From JACDAE01 sp963717195 (GTDB taxonomy: Bacteria > Chloroflexota > Ktedonobacteria > Ktedonobacterales > Ktedonobacteraceae), in contig CAVQVR010000001.1 of assembly GCA_963717195.1 (NCBI GenBank), forward strand, positions 372,001-436,000: DNA of 64,000 nt, given 5' to 3'. The notes under the pieces were generated by a model that had not been told where the DNA came from, ran no database searches, and was given only the letters and a program-made list of their open reading frames with translations. Each line of letters opens with the position of its first letter. Positions within the stretch are counted from its first letter, which is position 1. Of the stretch, positions 43,157-52,232 are shown one piece after another. The translations under genes were made by a program, and so were the position numbers.

Positions 43157-43912
43157 TTAAAAAGGCAAAAGATCCTTTGTTAAATATTCCAGTTCATCCT
43201 TTGACAATCGGCACTCTTTCTCAAATCCGGGAAACCCTCCCCACTGCATACAAATGCGCAAATAATTGACGAAGGTTGTATTGTGTGGCTCATCCAACAG
43301 AAAAGTATCTATAGACATGCCAGGCAATCTCATCGTATACGATCCTGATCCACTATAGCCATATTTATGAAAACTATCACCAGTAAGCATCAACAAAGGT
43401 TCTTCTACCCAAAGGTCTCCCAGGCTGGTCTGTTTCAAACCTGTGACCATTTGAAGAGCAATTTCCACAGAATTTATGCAGAGAGGATCCATCACACATC
43501 CATACTCACGCTCATTTGAAGGGAATAATCCGATGAAATTGACACATCCCACCTCTTCAAAAAAACATTTCAGGGACAATGGTAATGGCCCTGTAAGTTG
43601 CTCTAAAGCTGCAACCTGTTCCACTGTTCCTGCTGTAGGTGGTTGAAAGAGAGGATACTCTTTTTCTAGCTGCACTTGTTTCTCAGGAGAAACATTTCCC
43701 CAAAAACCTCCTTTGCGAAACACATATCCCAGCGATTGCAAACGTGGTAGAAGTACTTCGATATTAGAACGCACTCTTTTCATACACTCTCGCATAACTT
43801 GCAATGAAGCTGCATAGACATGAGGCTCAAATACCTGCTCTCGCATGGTAAATAACTCATCATACACTTTCTGGTAAAAACCTTGTTGGTAACGGTTATA
43901 GAAATCAGGCAT
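43157..43912 (-). CDS. SUKH/SMI1-like immunity family protein
   Basis: 251-aa protein. Its centre (VEQVAALEQLTGPLPLSLKC and FFEEVGCVNFIGLFPSN) resembles the SMI1/KNR4 (SUKH) fold used by many bacterial immunity proteins against polymorphic toxins. The ATG at 43912 has AGAAGGAGA at good spacing and is preferred to the frame extending to 44050. It is followed by a GC-rich noncoding patch and then gene A2. No cognate toxin is adjacent, so it may be an orphan immunity gene. Confidence 0.6.
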   Translation of the reverse strand: MPDFYNRYQQGFYQKVYDELFTMREQVFEPHVYAASLQVMRECMKRVRSNIEVLLPRLQSLGYVFRKGGFWGNVSPEKQVQLEKEYPLFQPPTAGTVEQVAALEQLTGPLPLSLKCFFEEVGCVNFIGLFPSNEREYGCVMDPLCINSVEIALQMVTGLKQTSLGDLWVEEPLLMLTGDSFHKYGYSGSGSYTMRLPGMSIDTFLLDEPHNTTFVNYLRICMQWGGFPGFEKECRLSKDELEYLTKDLLPF

Positions 43913-44059
43913 CTTATCAATCTCCTTCTCTCGGTTTCTTGTTTTGACTAAACCCACGTGAGGTAGCTTGTAGAGGAAACGAAGCCACATTACAGTGAAG
44001 CTAGCTGAAGCCTCTTTCCACCTGACTCCATAAGAATTTAGTCTAAACAAGAAAAAAGA

Positions 44060-44098
44060 AAGAGGAGATGAGAAATGAGGTGTTTCTCATCTCCTCTT
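44060..44098. terminator. Hairpin of a recurring family
   Basis: A perfect 16-bp stem AAGAGGAGATGAGAAA (44060-44075) pairs with 44083-44098. The same stem recurs at 58935-58973 and in altered form near 48944-48975. The right flank TACAAGATCAAATTTCTTTT is shared with the copy at 48980. It may act as a terminator or mark a module boundary. Confidence 0.65.
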
Positions 44099-44230
44099 AC
44101 AAGATCAAATTTCTTTTCTTCGACCCTTCAACAAATACGGGTCAATTCCATACCAACATAATGGCACTTGACAGAGAAAAAGCATCAGAGTATCTTTTTA
44201 CTATGAGAAAGAAAGTGAATAGAGGAAAAT

Positions 44231-44824
44231 ATGGACACCATTCAATTCCTTTGGCAGCGAATAGAGACCTGGATGAGAACTCATGCCCCTCATGCTTGGC
44301 AAATGCTCCTCCCTGGCGCATCAGAGACTGACATTCACAAGACAGAGATTGCATTAGGCATTACCTTCCCAGAGGATTTTAAAGCATCTTACCGTCTTCA
44401 CAATGGGGGATATACAATCAGACTGGTTTCAGAAATGCAAATACTCCCGTTAGAAAAATTTATTTCGGACTGGCAAATATACCAAGAAATTAAAGAAGGT
44501 GGTGACTGGGATGATTTTCTTCCCTATTATTTTACAGAGAAGGTGGTTCAATCAGGATGGCAAATAGGTCCCATTCAACCGACATGGTGGAACTCTCACT
44601 GGATTCCATTTGGCGGGGATAGCGCCGGGAACTCCTGCTGTCTTGATCTGGACCCAGCACCAGGAGGCTCTATAGGGCAGATCATTGACTGGGATCATGA
44701 AGCAGGACCATCACGAGTGCTTGCAACAGGATTCTTAGAGGTTCTCTCCACCTTTGCGGACGACATCGAGGCTGGAAAATATGGAGATACCCCTACTGGA
44801 TTAGCATATCTTCCACGGCGATAA
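44231..44824 (+). CDS. SMI1/KNR4 (SUKH) family protein
   Basis: 197-aa protein with a clear SMI1/KNR4 pattern: a start region LPGASETDIHKTEIALGITF, LPEDF-like FPEDFKASYRLHNGG, and the signature WIPFGGDSAGNSCCLDLDPA followed by GQIIDWDHE. Such proteins commonly serve as immunity proteins to nuclease toxins. AGAGGA precedes the ATG. It is the only plus-strand gene in this island and has no adjacent toxin. Confidence 0.85.
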   Translation: MDTIQFLWQRIETWMRTHAPHAWQMLLPGASETDIHKTEIALGITFPEDFKASYRLHNGGYTIRLVSEMQILPLEKFISDWQIYQEIKEGGDWDDFLPYYFTEKVVQSGWQIGPIQPTWWNSHWIPFGGDSAGNSCCLDLDPAPGGSIGQIIDWDHEAGPSRVLATGFLEVLSTFADDIEAGKYGDTPTGLAYLPRR

Positions 44825-44841
44825 GCGAGATGCTCTTAATA

Positions 44842-45569
44842 CTACAATAAATCCACCTGACCGTCCTGCTTGCCTGGACCAAAGACAATCACCTGACTCG
44901 TTTCAAAAACCAACTTAGTATCAACTGGCATAGCTAAATAAGGAAACATACCTGGAAATTCTCCCACAAGATGGATGAGATGAAGCTTCACTAATTCTTC
45001 CGCATTGTTATGATCATGATCGTTGTTACAGCAGCCGATAAACCAGCCACTATCTCGTGTATCGGGTTGCCAGGCTCGATGGACTATCAAGGGACGAAGA
45101 AGCTGAACGGTCTCTGGGGTGACGCGCTTACACATGAGAGCAAACTGGGATCGATGGGGATAGATCACATCCCCCGCGATATGATTGCGTTGCAGAGCCT
45201 CTTTCTGCAATTGCATCAAGGCAATCGTGTGAGCAACTCCCGGGACAAAAGAAGTGTCATCCAGAGAAAAAGGATGCTCCAATTCCTCAATGAGCAAGGC
45301 CTCTGTGCCTGCTCCACTAAGATTATGCTCATCACGTACAAATCGCAGGGTCGTCCAGCCGTAGAACAGCGTTTGCCCTGGCAGGATCCGCTTTGTCTGG
45401 CCAATGAGATAGGTCTCAATGAATTCAGCAAATTGATCATGAGCCTCTCACGTGGGTCGTGCTCTGGCCAGGGAACCATAACCGCGATTTCACGTTGTCC
45501 CAGCGTTTGCAACCCATCTGTCCATGCCCAACGTGCCTGGTTTTCTGTGGCACGAAAGTTAATCTGCAT
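44842..45569 (-). pseudogene. Unknown protein B, copy 2, frameshifted
   Basis: Duplicate of the 38152-38904 gene. The N-terminal frame (45216-45569) matches until MINLL, then a one-base loss at about 45423-45426 (AAATCT in copy 1, AATTC here) throws it out of frame. The remainder is preserved in the frame 44842-45297 (LLIEELEHPFSLDDTSFVPG and onward). The C-terminal tail also differs from copy 1. It converges on the SMI1 gene with 17 bp between them. Confidence 0.7.
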
Positions 45570-45614
45570 ATTTTACCCCTTCTATTATAAATGGCACTAT
45601 TTCGAACAAATTCG

Positions 45615-45737
45615 GTATCATCTCAATAATTCGGGGCAAAGTGGCCTAAAAGTGAGATTACTAAATCGTGAAGGCGCTTCTACCCTGGCTTTAACTCTAT
45701 GGTCAAATTTTCTTGCCCCGAATTATTGAGATGATAC
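45615..45737. mobile_element. 123-bp MITE-like element with 25-bp terminal inverted repeats
   Basis: Ends GTATCATCTCAATAATTCGG... (45615-45639) and the exact complement (45713-45737) flank 73 bp of unrelated sequence with no ORF. It sits immediately upstream of the duplicated gene B2 promoter. The compact size and perfect long ends fit a miniature inverted-repeat element, though a large hairpin RNA is an alternative. Confidence 0.6.
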
Positions 45738-45810
45738 GCCTATTGCCAATTTTATTTATATAATAGATGAAATTGATATTAAACGCGCATTTTCTTCTAT
45801 GAGATACTCC

Positions 45811-46449
45811 TTAAAAATATTCCTTGAGAATTGGTCCTAGTAAATCATCGTTTGTTATGTACCATGGCGCTAACTTTGCCAGGAGGCGACTTTTCATTGC
45901 AGCAAGTATCTGAACAACTTCTATCTGAATCGTACTCCAATCATCAAGGTGACGGGCTAGAAATACTTCAGTTTCTTTATTATAAGCATATTTCCCCAAG
46001 CAGATGATCGCACCACGTCGGTCTTCATCCCATATATTCCCTCGTCTCGGATCGACAGGATAAAGAGCAACCCATTTGAAATAATCCACTCCTTCAGGCG
46101 TTGCACCAAAAGCGTCGAGCGATTGTTCAAGCGTATCATACTCTAAAACAGTCATACCTTCTGTATAACCAAAGGTATCCCACCATTGACCTATCGCATT
46201 TAAAGCTTTTCTGTTTTCAGAAGTATTCAATATGTGATCTTGTGGGATCATTGTACGCCAAATTCCATGAATAGAATCAGCAATATCATTGGATGACCTG
46301 TTATAAAGGAACCGTAAGATATGAACCTTTTCTTCAATAGGAACTTTTTCTAATAAATTTTCAATATCGTGCTCGCCTGATTTCGTATTTTTCAATTTCG
46401 AAGATACAAGTTCTACTACTGCATTCGGCAACATTGGTGAAACCAACAT
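45811..46449 (-). CDS. Candidate immunity protein of RHS unit 1
   Basis: 212-aa protein with no domain I can name, helical and rich in Trp (IHGIWRTMIPQDH, IGQWWDTFGYTEG). It is the first gene downstream of the RHS-Hint-toxin unit at 46554, the normal place for the cognate immunity gene. The ATG at 46449 has GGGAGG just upstream. The frame extends to 46509, but that part overlaps a hairpin, so the short start is preferred. Confidence 0.6.
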   Translation of the reverse strand: MLVSPMLPNAVVELVSSKLKNTKSGEHDIENLLEKVPIEEKVHILRFLYNRSSNDIADSIHGIWRTMIPQDHILNTSENRKALNAIGQWWDTFGYTEGMTVLEYDTLEQSLDAFGATPEGVDYFKWVALYPVDPRRGNIWDEDRRGAIICLGKYAYNKETEVFLARHLDDWSTIQIEVVQILAAMKSRLLAKLAPWYITNDDLLGPILKEYF

Positions 46450-46496
46450 ACATCCTCCCAGTTTAGCTGTAATCTGCTCTCTTATCATTACCTTAC

Positions 46497-46537
46497 TGTT
46501 GCACGACATTAAGCTATCATACTTATGTCGTGCAACA
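46497..46537. promoter_or_regulatory. Hairpin between toxin tip and its immunity gene
   Basis: A perfect 13-bp stem (46497-46509 with 46525-46537) with a 15-nt loop lies in the gap between the RHS toxin stop and the immunity gene. On the minus strand no long U-run follows, so it may attenuate or stabilise the transcript rather than terminate it. Confidence 0.5.
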
Positions 46538-46553
46538 AATAATCTTTTAGTTT

Positions 46554-48843
46554 TTATCTAACAGGAGAACTTGTTATATTAACAATTCTACTGTTAAACT
46601 CATCCAAGTATTCCGAAGGAACCCCATAGAAAAAAGGTTCATTTTCTTTAAATGTACCTATCTTGCTGAGCCAATCTCGCGTTCCCGCTGTTGTCTCAAT
46701 TGTCATCTGCCATCCATGCGTTTTAGGTCCTAAACTTTTCCAACTCGCTTTACCAGGCTGGCTGATCCATTTTGTTCCACCATCTGGACCTCTAGTGCCT
46801 GGTTTAAAGCTAAGCTCATTCGTATCCTGTGCGCCCGTTGCTTCATCCTCACTTCCATAACGCTCAAAAAACTCACTTGCAGCTTTTTTAGCACAATTAT
46901 GCACCACCCACATCCCCGCGCCCACCACAAAGGTGTGATCCTGCGCCACCTCCAGATTATACATCGTCTGGACCCCAGGCACGACCTTCCATCCACTGAT
47001 CACCCGCACCTGCCCATCCGCCTCTCGCACATGCATTCCCAGCTTGATCTGCGCAACCGGAAGGAACCCTTTCTCCACCGTCAAGAATGGGTGCTTCTTG
47101 TTGGTGTGGATCACCTCACTAACTGGCTTTGCACCCCTGGCATGCGTGACATGCGTGATCGTGAGATCCACCAGATCGTTATCCTGATGAATCCACACAT
47201 GCAGGATCGGCTGCAACTCCGTCTTCTTCGTCGATGGGTTGTACGCCACCACCTTCTCTCCCACCTTGAGCGTCCCAATGGCTTGCTCTCCCACCTGCGT
47301 CGCCACCTTCGTCGTAAAGACGAAACTACAGGCTCCCTCCACCACATCCCCCACCACATCCGTCGCACCCGACTCCGCTACATCAGCCACCCCCTTCTCC
47401 GCGATCTCCGCCCCCACTTCCGCCGCTCGCGCCGCCTCTCCCTCTCCATCAAGCATGTTGATGTCATTGAAGATCGAGACTCCCAGATCGGCTCCCGCTC
47501 CTACCTTGTCCCACCAGCTCGCATTGGCATCCGTCAGCGTCTGCACATCATGCCACATCCCCGAAACGTTAAACACCAGATCGATCGCTTGCCACAAGAC
47601 CTTGCCCGCTACCCCGGCTACCGAGGAGAGCGCACTGACGACCTGCGTCACCGATGGCGCTCCCGGTTGCGGATCCGGCGTCGGCGTCGGTGGTGGTGGT
47701 GGTGGTGGTGGGGATGATGGTGGCGGTGGGGATCCTCCGCCACCCTCATTACAGTCCCCCTCGTCACTACAAATGTGCATCGTTCCAGTGGGATCGGTCT
47801 TCGTCTCCGGGCTATCCCCCACATAGGCGTAGGGATCCTGGCCCATGGTGTTGGTCTGCACCGTATCCGCTCGCGTGAAACGCCCACTCACCGGATCATA
47901 ATAACGTGCATTGTCATACAACAACCCGCTGCGTTGATCCAACCGCTGCCCCGCAAAACTATAATCGGTGGGCATGATCTGATCATTGTAACGCACCTGC
48001 CCATACGGCGCGAACAATTGCACCGCCTGCACACTGCCATCGGAATTCAAGGCAACACTGTCACTGCCCAGGAAGTCGGGCACCAGGTACGACAGGATCG
48101 CTCCCTTGCGCATCGCCACCCGTTGCCCCGACACGTTGTAATAATTCGTGACCGTCGTGACCCCTGCGGCGATATCCACCTCGGTCAGATTATCAAACGT
48201 GATCGTGTCGCTACTCGTGGTCGTCCCGTTGGTGGTCGTACTGCTGCGCGTGAGCACCCGGTTCCCTTCGTTGTCATAGAGATACTGATCGTTCTCGCCC
48301 AGTCCGGTGGGTGCCGTCCAACTCACCAGCCGCCCGGCGTTGTCATAGCTCATGGTTGCGCCCGTTTGCGTTCCCGCGGCACAACTCTGGCTGCCCGTCG
48401 TATCAGTCGTACGACAGGTCATATTGCCCATGGCGTCATAACTGGCGTATTGGTTGGGCACCGTACTCAGATTGGTTGCCGCATGCACATGCGAGGGATC
48501 GTTATAGGAGACTGTTCCCGCCTCTCCCGAGGTGATGCGGTCCATGGCATCATAACTATACGCTTGCGCATAATTGGTCGTGGTACTGCCACCCGGCGTC
48601 GATCCACACCAATCGATCCAGCGCATCATAACAGAACGCCTGGTTGTCCGTCAGGCTCTTCCCACTCGTCGTGGGCACCGTCGTGGAAAGCTCAAGCACA
48701 TTGCCCACATTGTCGAGGGTGCGCGTCAGACTCCAGAACGGCGTGCTGGCTCCTCCCAGCGTCGCACTGCTCGTCACCAGGCACCCGATCCCATCATAGC
48801 CCAGCGTCGTGCTGAAGAACGGCGTTGGCACACTGGTCTTGTT
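46554..48843 (-). pseudogene. RHS unit 1: truncated RHS core, PT-Hint and toxin tip
   Basis: On the minus strand: a short RHS core fragment (48600-48843), a deletion plus frame change near 48600, then an open frame 46554-48629. That frame has YD repeats (YDAMGNMTCR), the RHS core end GLLYDNARYYDPVSGRFTRA and a poly-Pro linker. A pretoxin Hint domain follows, from CSFVFTTKVATQVGEQ to DHTFVVGAGMWVVHNC. The Hint has intein-like blocks (first Cys, HTNKKHP, terminal HN-C) and should cleave before the tip. The tip is about 110 aa (AKKAASEFFERYGSEDEATG to NITSSPVR) with no family I can name. Signal peptide and shell N-terminus are missing, so it is an orphan tip module, but Hint, tip and immunity are intact. 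Confidence 0.75.
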
Positions 48844-48943
48844 TGCCTGGAATTATCCCGAATTTGGAGGATTTACTGCTATTTCTCTGAAATGCTTCTC
48901 TTTTATGACAAAAAGTTCAAAAGTGATCCACAAACAAAAATAA

Positions 48944-48975
48944 AGAAGAGAGAGAAATAGGGTGTTTCTCTTCTC
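48944..48975. terminator. Imperfect hairpin, same family as 44060 and 58935
   Basis: GAAGAGAGAGAAA faces TTTCTCTTCTCCTC around a short loop, and the right flank shares TACAAGATCAAATTTCTTTT with the 44060 copy. It lies between the RHS unit 1 remnant and the end of the pentapeptide gene, and on the minus strand could terminate the latter. Confidence 0.5.
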
Positions 48976-49001
48976 CTCGTACAAGATCAAATTTCTTTTC
49001 T

Positions 49002-50492
49002 CTAACCCTCCAAAAGCGAGTCAAGGTCAATAGAGTTTGCATGCTTGCACAACTCTTCTAATAAAGGTGAAAGCTCCAATACATCACGAAACCGATACAA
49101 AAAAAAGTTGAGAGGAGATACATCAATCTCCTTTTCAGAGGTTTTCTCTGTATCGTCTGTTTCCTGCAAAATAAGATAGGCAGGATGCGACAAAGAAGAT
49201 GCAATTTCTTGCATTATTCGAAATAATTCTTCATTGTTTGTACCATCTGCAATAGTAAAAAGTGCAAGATGACTCAAAACTGTGATCATTTCGCTCTCCT
49301 TTGGTCCGAGAGGAAGAGACGTCTTCAAAAATACCACCCAATATCCATGAACTCTTAAGAAATCTTTTATCACGTAAATAATTTCTTCACGCTTATCCTC
49401 GAAGGTGCCAAGAACAAATACCATCTTTTTCATTGATATCTGCATCAATGTACGGATATCCCGCTTTTCCAGAAACAAAGAGAGCACATGGGCCATATAG
49501 AGCTGATCAGAAGTGACTTCTGGTGCGTCTTCATCAGTAAGAAGAAGATCATATTGTTTTGCCCCTTCTATCTGTATATTCCCTAGAGAGGTTCCCCATA
49601 TGCAGCAACCTGTCAAATCTGCGTTTGTCAGGTCTGTTTCAAGAAAGGTTGCGAAACGTAAATCTGCTGTATGTAAATCTGCATGTGACAAATGTGTAAG
49701 GGCAAAATTCGCACCCCGCAATGTAACATGTGCAAGATGAGCTCCTTCCATATTAGCATTGCTGAGGTTGGCATCTTGAAGATCAGCATGACTGAGATTT
49801 GCATGAGAAAGTGTCGAATCACTGAGATCTGCTCTTCTCAGATCCGCGAAAGAGAGATTGGCATTATCTATAACAGCAAAGTGTAATAGTGCGTGACTCA
49901 AGTTGGCTTCGCGAAGTATTGTGTCGGGGAGTTGTGCTTGTGTGAGATCAGCACCTGCCAGATTAGATGTACTGAGATTGGTGGAACGAAACTTTGTGCT
50001 GCGGAGACGTGCATGACGAAGATTAATCCCACTCAAATCGAGATGACTCAAGTCCGCAAAAATAAGATCTGGCAAAACCTCTGGATTCTGAAACCGCCAC
50101 TCATTCCATAGCTCTACCCCACCCTTCAGGATTTCTAAATGCTCTTGATTGGCGCGGGTAGCATCTTGTTGCTTCAATGCATAGTCATGTCCTGCAAACC
50201 AACATTGGTACATGTCTTCAAGAAAATCTTTTGTTATAGGATATCCAGAAGCTGAACCAATTATCGCATCAACATGGCAATATGGGCATAACGCAGTTGT
50301 TATTTTTGCTTCCTCTTCATCTATCCATTCGGTGATGGCAATCGGACGATATATTCGGAGGCACGAAAAACATCCACATGTGGAACTTCTCAGCAGACTT
50401 TCTCTATTATAGCTGGAATAACCATGTGCTTTTCTGTAATCTAGAATCAATGTATCGCTCCTCGTAACTGATAAAAGCGTTTCTCTACTCAA
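49002..50492 (-). CDS. Zinc-ribbon/pentapeptide-repeat/TIR-like fusion protein
   Basis: 496-aa protein with three parts. (1) About residues 20-95: CGCFSCL...CPYC with SGYPITKDFL, matching a small Cys-rich 'cytoplasmic protein' family that otherwise stands alone. (2) About 140-305: some thirty pentapeptide repeats A(D/N)LSx, forming a right-handed beta-helix. (3) About 350-460: KKMVFVLGTFEDKREEIIYV to ALFTIADGTNNEEL, an alpha/beta domain resembling TIR/nucleotide-sensing folds, with no confirmed catalytic Glu. No signal peptide. It lies inside the toxin/immunity locus and may be a defence or immunity factor. The family naming of parts 1 and 3 is from memory and should be treated as inference. 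Confidence 0.6.
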   Translation of the reverse strand: MSRETLLSVTRSDTLILDYRKAHGYSSYNRESLLRSSTCGCFSCLRIYRPIAITEWIDEEEAKITTALCPYCHVDAIIGSASGYPITKDFLEDMYQCWFAGHDYALKQQDATRANQEHLEILKGGVELWNEWRFQNPEVLPDLIFADLSHLDLSGINLRHARLRSTKFRSTNLSTSNLAGADLTQAQLPDTILREANLSHALLHFAVIDNANLSFADLRRADLSDSTLSHANLSHADLQDANLSNANMEGAHLAHVTLRGANFALTHLSHADLHTADLRFATFLETDLTNADLTGCCIWGTSLGNIQIEGAKQYDLLLTDEDAPEVTSDQLYMAHVLSLFLEKRDIRTLMQISMKKMVFVLGTFEDKREEIIYVIKDFLRVHGYWVVFLKTSLPLGPKESEMITVLSHLALFTIADGTNNEELFRIMQEIASSLSHPAYLILQETDDTEKTSEKEIDVSPLNFFLYRFRDVLELSPLLEELCKHANSIDLDSLLEG

Positions 50493-50500
50493 CTATCCTT

Positions 50501-50706
50501 ACGGTTAGCTCATTTTTCGGGCAGTTTTGAAGAATTGCGTTCTCAAAGACCACGCTTTTATGCCGTTGAACAACAGCAGTACCCACTTTGACAAAAGATT
50601 TGACTATGGCCTAATGCACTTTTGCCAAGTAGGGAAGAGATACTGCTTTTTAGACCCCAAGTGGGAAATACAGTTCATTTTATCCCCTAAAAAATGAGCT
50701 AACCGT
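50501..50706. mobile_element. 206-bp MITE-like element with 17-bp terminal inverted repeats
   Basis: ACGGTTAGCTCATTTTT (50501-50517) is repeated in exact complement at 50690-50706, enclosing 172 bp without an ORF. It lies just upstream of the pentapeptide gene. It has no sequence in common with the element at 45615 apart from its architecture. Confidence 0.6.
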
Positions 50707-50779
50707 CAAATAACCTCGTTAAGATTATTTAGATGCTCTTTTTACCTCTTCAAAAGAGAAAATAGGCCATGCCTAAATT

Positions 50780-50860
50780 TCTGTGATAATGTAGAACGGA
50801 AAACCTTGAAAATCTAATACGACCAATCTTTCAATCTTTTTTACTCTACATTATCACAGA
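50780..50860. repeat. 16-bp inverted repeat with 49-nt centre
   Basis: TCTGTGATAATGTAGA (50780-50795) is exactly complementary to 50845-50860. The rest of the 50707-50903 gap holds no gene. It may be a further miniature element or a transcript-end structure for the tip remnant at 50904. Confidence 0.5.
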
Positions 50861-50877
50861 GGCTTCAGTTTTTGATA

Positions 50878-50905
50878 AAAATCACATTCGACATTCTGTG
50901 ATTTT
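50878..50905 (-). terminator. Terminator at the end of the loose toxin tip
   Basis: AAAATCACA (50878-50886) pairs with TGTGATTTT (50897-50905), overlapping the stop codon at 50904. On the minus strand the stem ends in TTTTTATC. Confidence 0.55.
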
Positions 50906-51515
50906 AAGGAGAAAAAGGGTTATCAACATATGAGAAATCTCTAGTAGGCAACATGCGATTAAAGATGCTATGAAGTTCACCTCCATCGCGAGTGACAATA
51001 GAAATGGGATTACCACGTACTTTTCCCATAATGGTTATGCCAGTATCACCAGCACTTTGATAAGCACTCCCATTTTTGAGAACACTTTCTATGTCGCCAG
51101 TTGATAATCCTCTTCCTCGTCCATCTGTTATGAAGCGATCTACAAAGTGATCACTAATATCATAACCTTTATGCCAAAGGTCAGTCAACGTACCCGATTG
51201 CGCAACTTTTTCTGTTACAGGGCCATAGCGTAAACTACAATTATGCACCACCCACATCCCCGCGCCCACCACAAAGGTGTGATCCTGCGCCACCTCCAGA
51301 TTATACATCGTCTTGACCCCAGGCACGACCTTCCACCCACTAATCACCCCCAATTGCCCATCGGCCTCTTCCACATGCATCCCCAGCTTGATCTGTCCAA
51401 CTGGCAAGAACCCTTTCTCCACCGTCAAGAATGGGTGCTTCTTGTTGGTGTGGATCACCTCACTGACGGGCTTCGTCTCCTTCTCCTGCTTCGTCGTAAA
51501 GAGGAAACTATGAAT
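50904..51515 (-). pseudogene. Loose Hint fragment with DUF4258-like toxin tip
   Basis: On the minus strand the frame is open from 51515 and starts inside the Hint domain. It reads HSFLFTTK where intact copies have CSFVFTTK, so the catalytic first Cys is gone. About 55 residues are then missing before KPVSEVIHTNKKHPFLTVEK. The end of Hint (VVHNC) is intact and joins a tip of about 110 aa (SLRYGPVTEKVAQSGTLTDL and on). Within the tip, HFVDRFITDGRGRGLS and GDIESVLKNG resemble DUF4258/RelE-like nuclease domains. With no RHS shell and half a Hint, it is a stored or decayed tip rather than a working toxin. Confidence 0.65.
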
Positions 51516-51536
51516 TCAAAGCTCTTGAATCGTTAC

Positions 51537-51797
51537 TTATTCACAATCCTTCATCGCCTCTTCCCATACTGCTTCAAATTCGTCTGCCGATATCTCGTGC
51601 TCAGGTTTAAGCTCCAACTCAGAAAGAGGCTGATCGGCAAGAGCAGGCCCAATTTCTGGATGATATTCTTTATTTGAGCAAAACCAACGACCACTATATC
51701 TTTCTACTTGACGAACAGCCCATTCCCCATCAATTTCCAAGTAAGCACCTCCCGCCCCTAAGTCAGACTCAGCTTCGTGCTTAAAATAACGTTTCAT
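51537..51797 (-). CDS. Small candidate immunity protein
   Basis: 86-aa acidic protein (MKRYFKHEAESDLGAGGAYL at the start; ISADEFEAVWEEAMKDCE at the end). The pattern IDGEWAVRQVERY with a C-terminal I-x(2)-EFE-x-VW recalls DUF6881-type immunity proteins. GAGGAG precedes the ATG at 51797. It lies between the SUKH immunity gene and the loose tip, so it may belong to a tip that has since been lost. Confidence 0.55.
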   Translation of the reverse strand: MKRYFKHEAESDLGAGGAYLEIDGEWAVRQVERYSGRWFCSNKEYHPEIGPALADQPLSELELKPEHEISADEFEAVWEEAMKDCE

Positions 51798-52169
51798 TTT
51801 TCTCCTCAACCTGATTACCATAAGTAACTCAATGATCAAAAAATACTATTACCGTTTTGAGCTAAATTTTTGATGGTATAGATAATGATACTTATCTATA
51901 CCATCAAATTATATCTCTAAAAATGGCGTTCCATCTAGAAATATAGCTCTATAACTGTTATGGTGTCGAACCGGAGCTAACAATCCTTCCAGTAAGATCA
52001 AGTGGGTTATCTCCTGGTATAAGGAAAATATTGTGGAATGCCATCCTCTTGCAGAATGTGAGGAACTGAATATACACCAAAATCCTTTCTAAATTGCTCA
52101 AATGATAATGACATAAGCTCTCAGGTTTCCTTTATCTTTCACCAATTTTACTTATACAATAGATGAAGT

Positions 52170-52231
52170 TGGCAAACTTCTACATGTGGCAAACTTCTAC
52201 ATGTGGCAAACTTCTACATGTGGCAAACTTC
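52170..52231. repeat. 17-bp tandem repeat, 3.6 copies
   Basis: TGGCAAACTTCTACATG is repeated perfectly at 52170, 52187 and 52204, with a partial fourth unit from 52221. There are no spacers, so it is not a CRISPR array. It directly abuts the hairpin at 52233. Confidence 0.85.
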
Positions 52232-52232
52232 A

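Noticed and set aside
47775..48815. 346-aa plus-strand ORF opposite RHS unit 1
   Set aside because: It is the complement of the RHS coding frame, Arg/His/Ile-rich with no domain, and a matching ORF appears opposite unit 2 (54259-55137) for the same reason.
49513..50111. Short plus-strand Cys-rich ORFs opposite the pentapeptide gene
   Set aside because: They are complements of pentapeptide-repeat codons; the Cys pattern comes from reading GCA/TGC repeats backwards.
52170..52231. CRISPR array
   Set aside because: The 17-bp units are directly adjacent with no spacers, and no cas genes are in the window.
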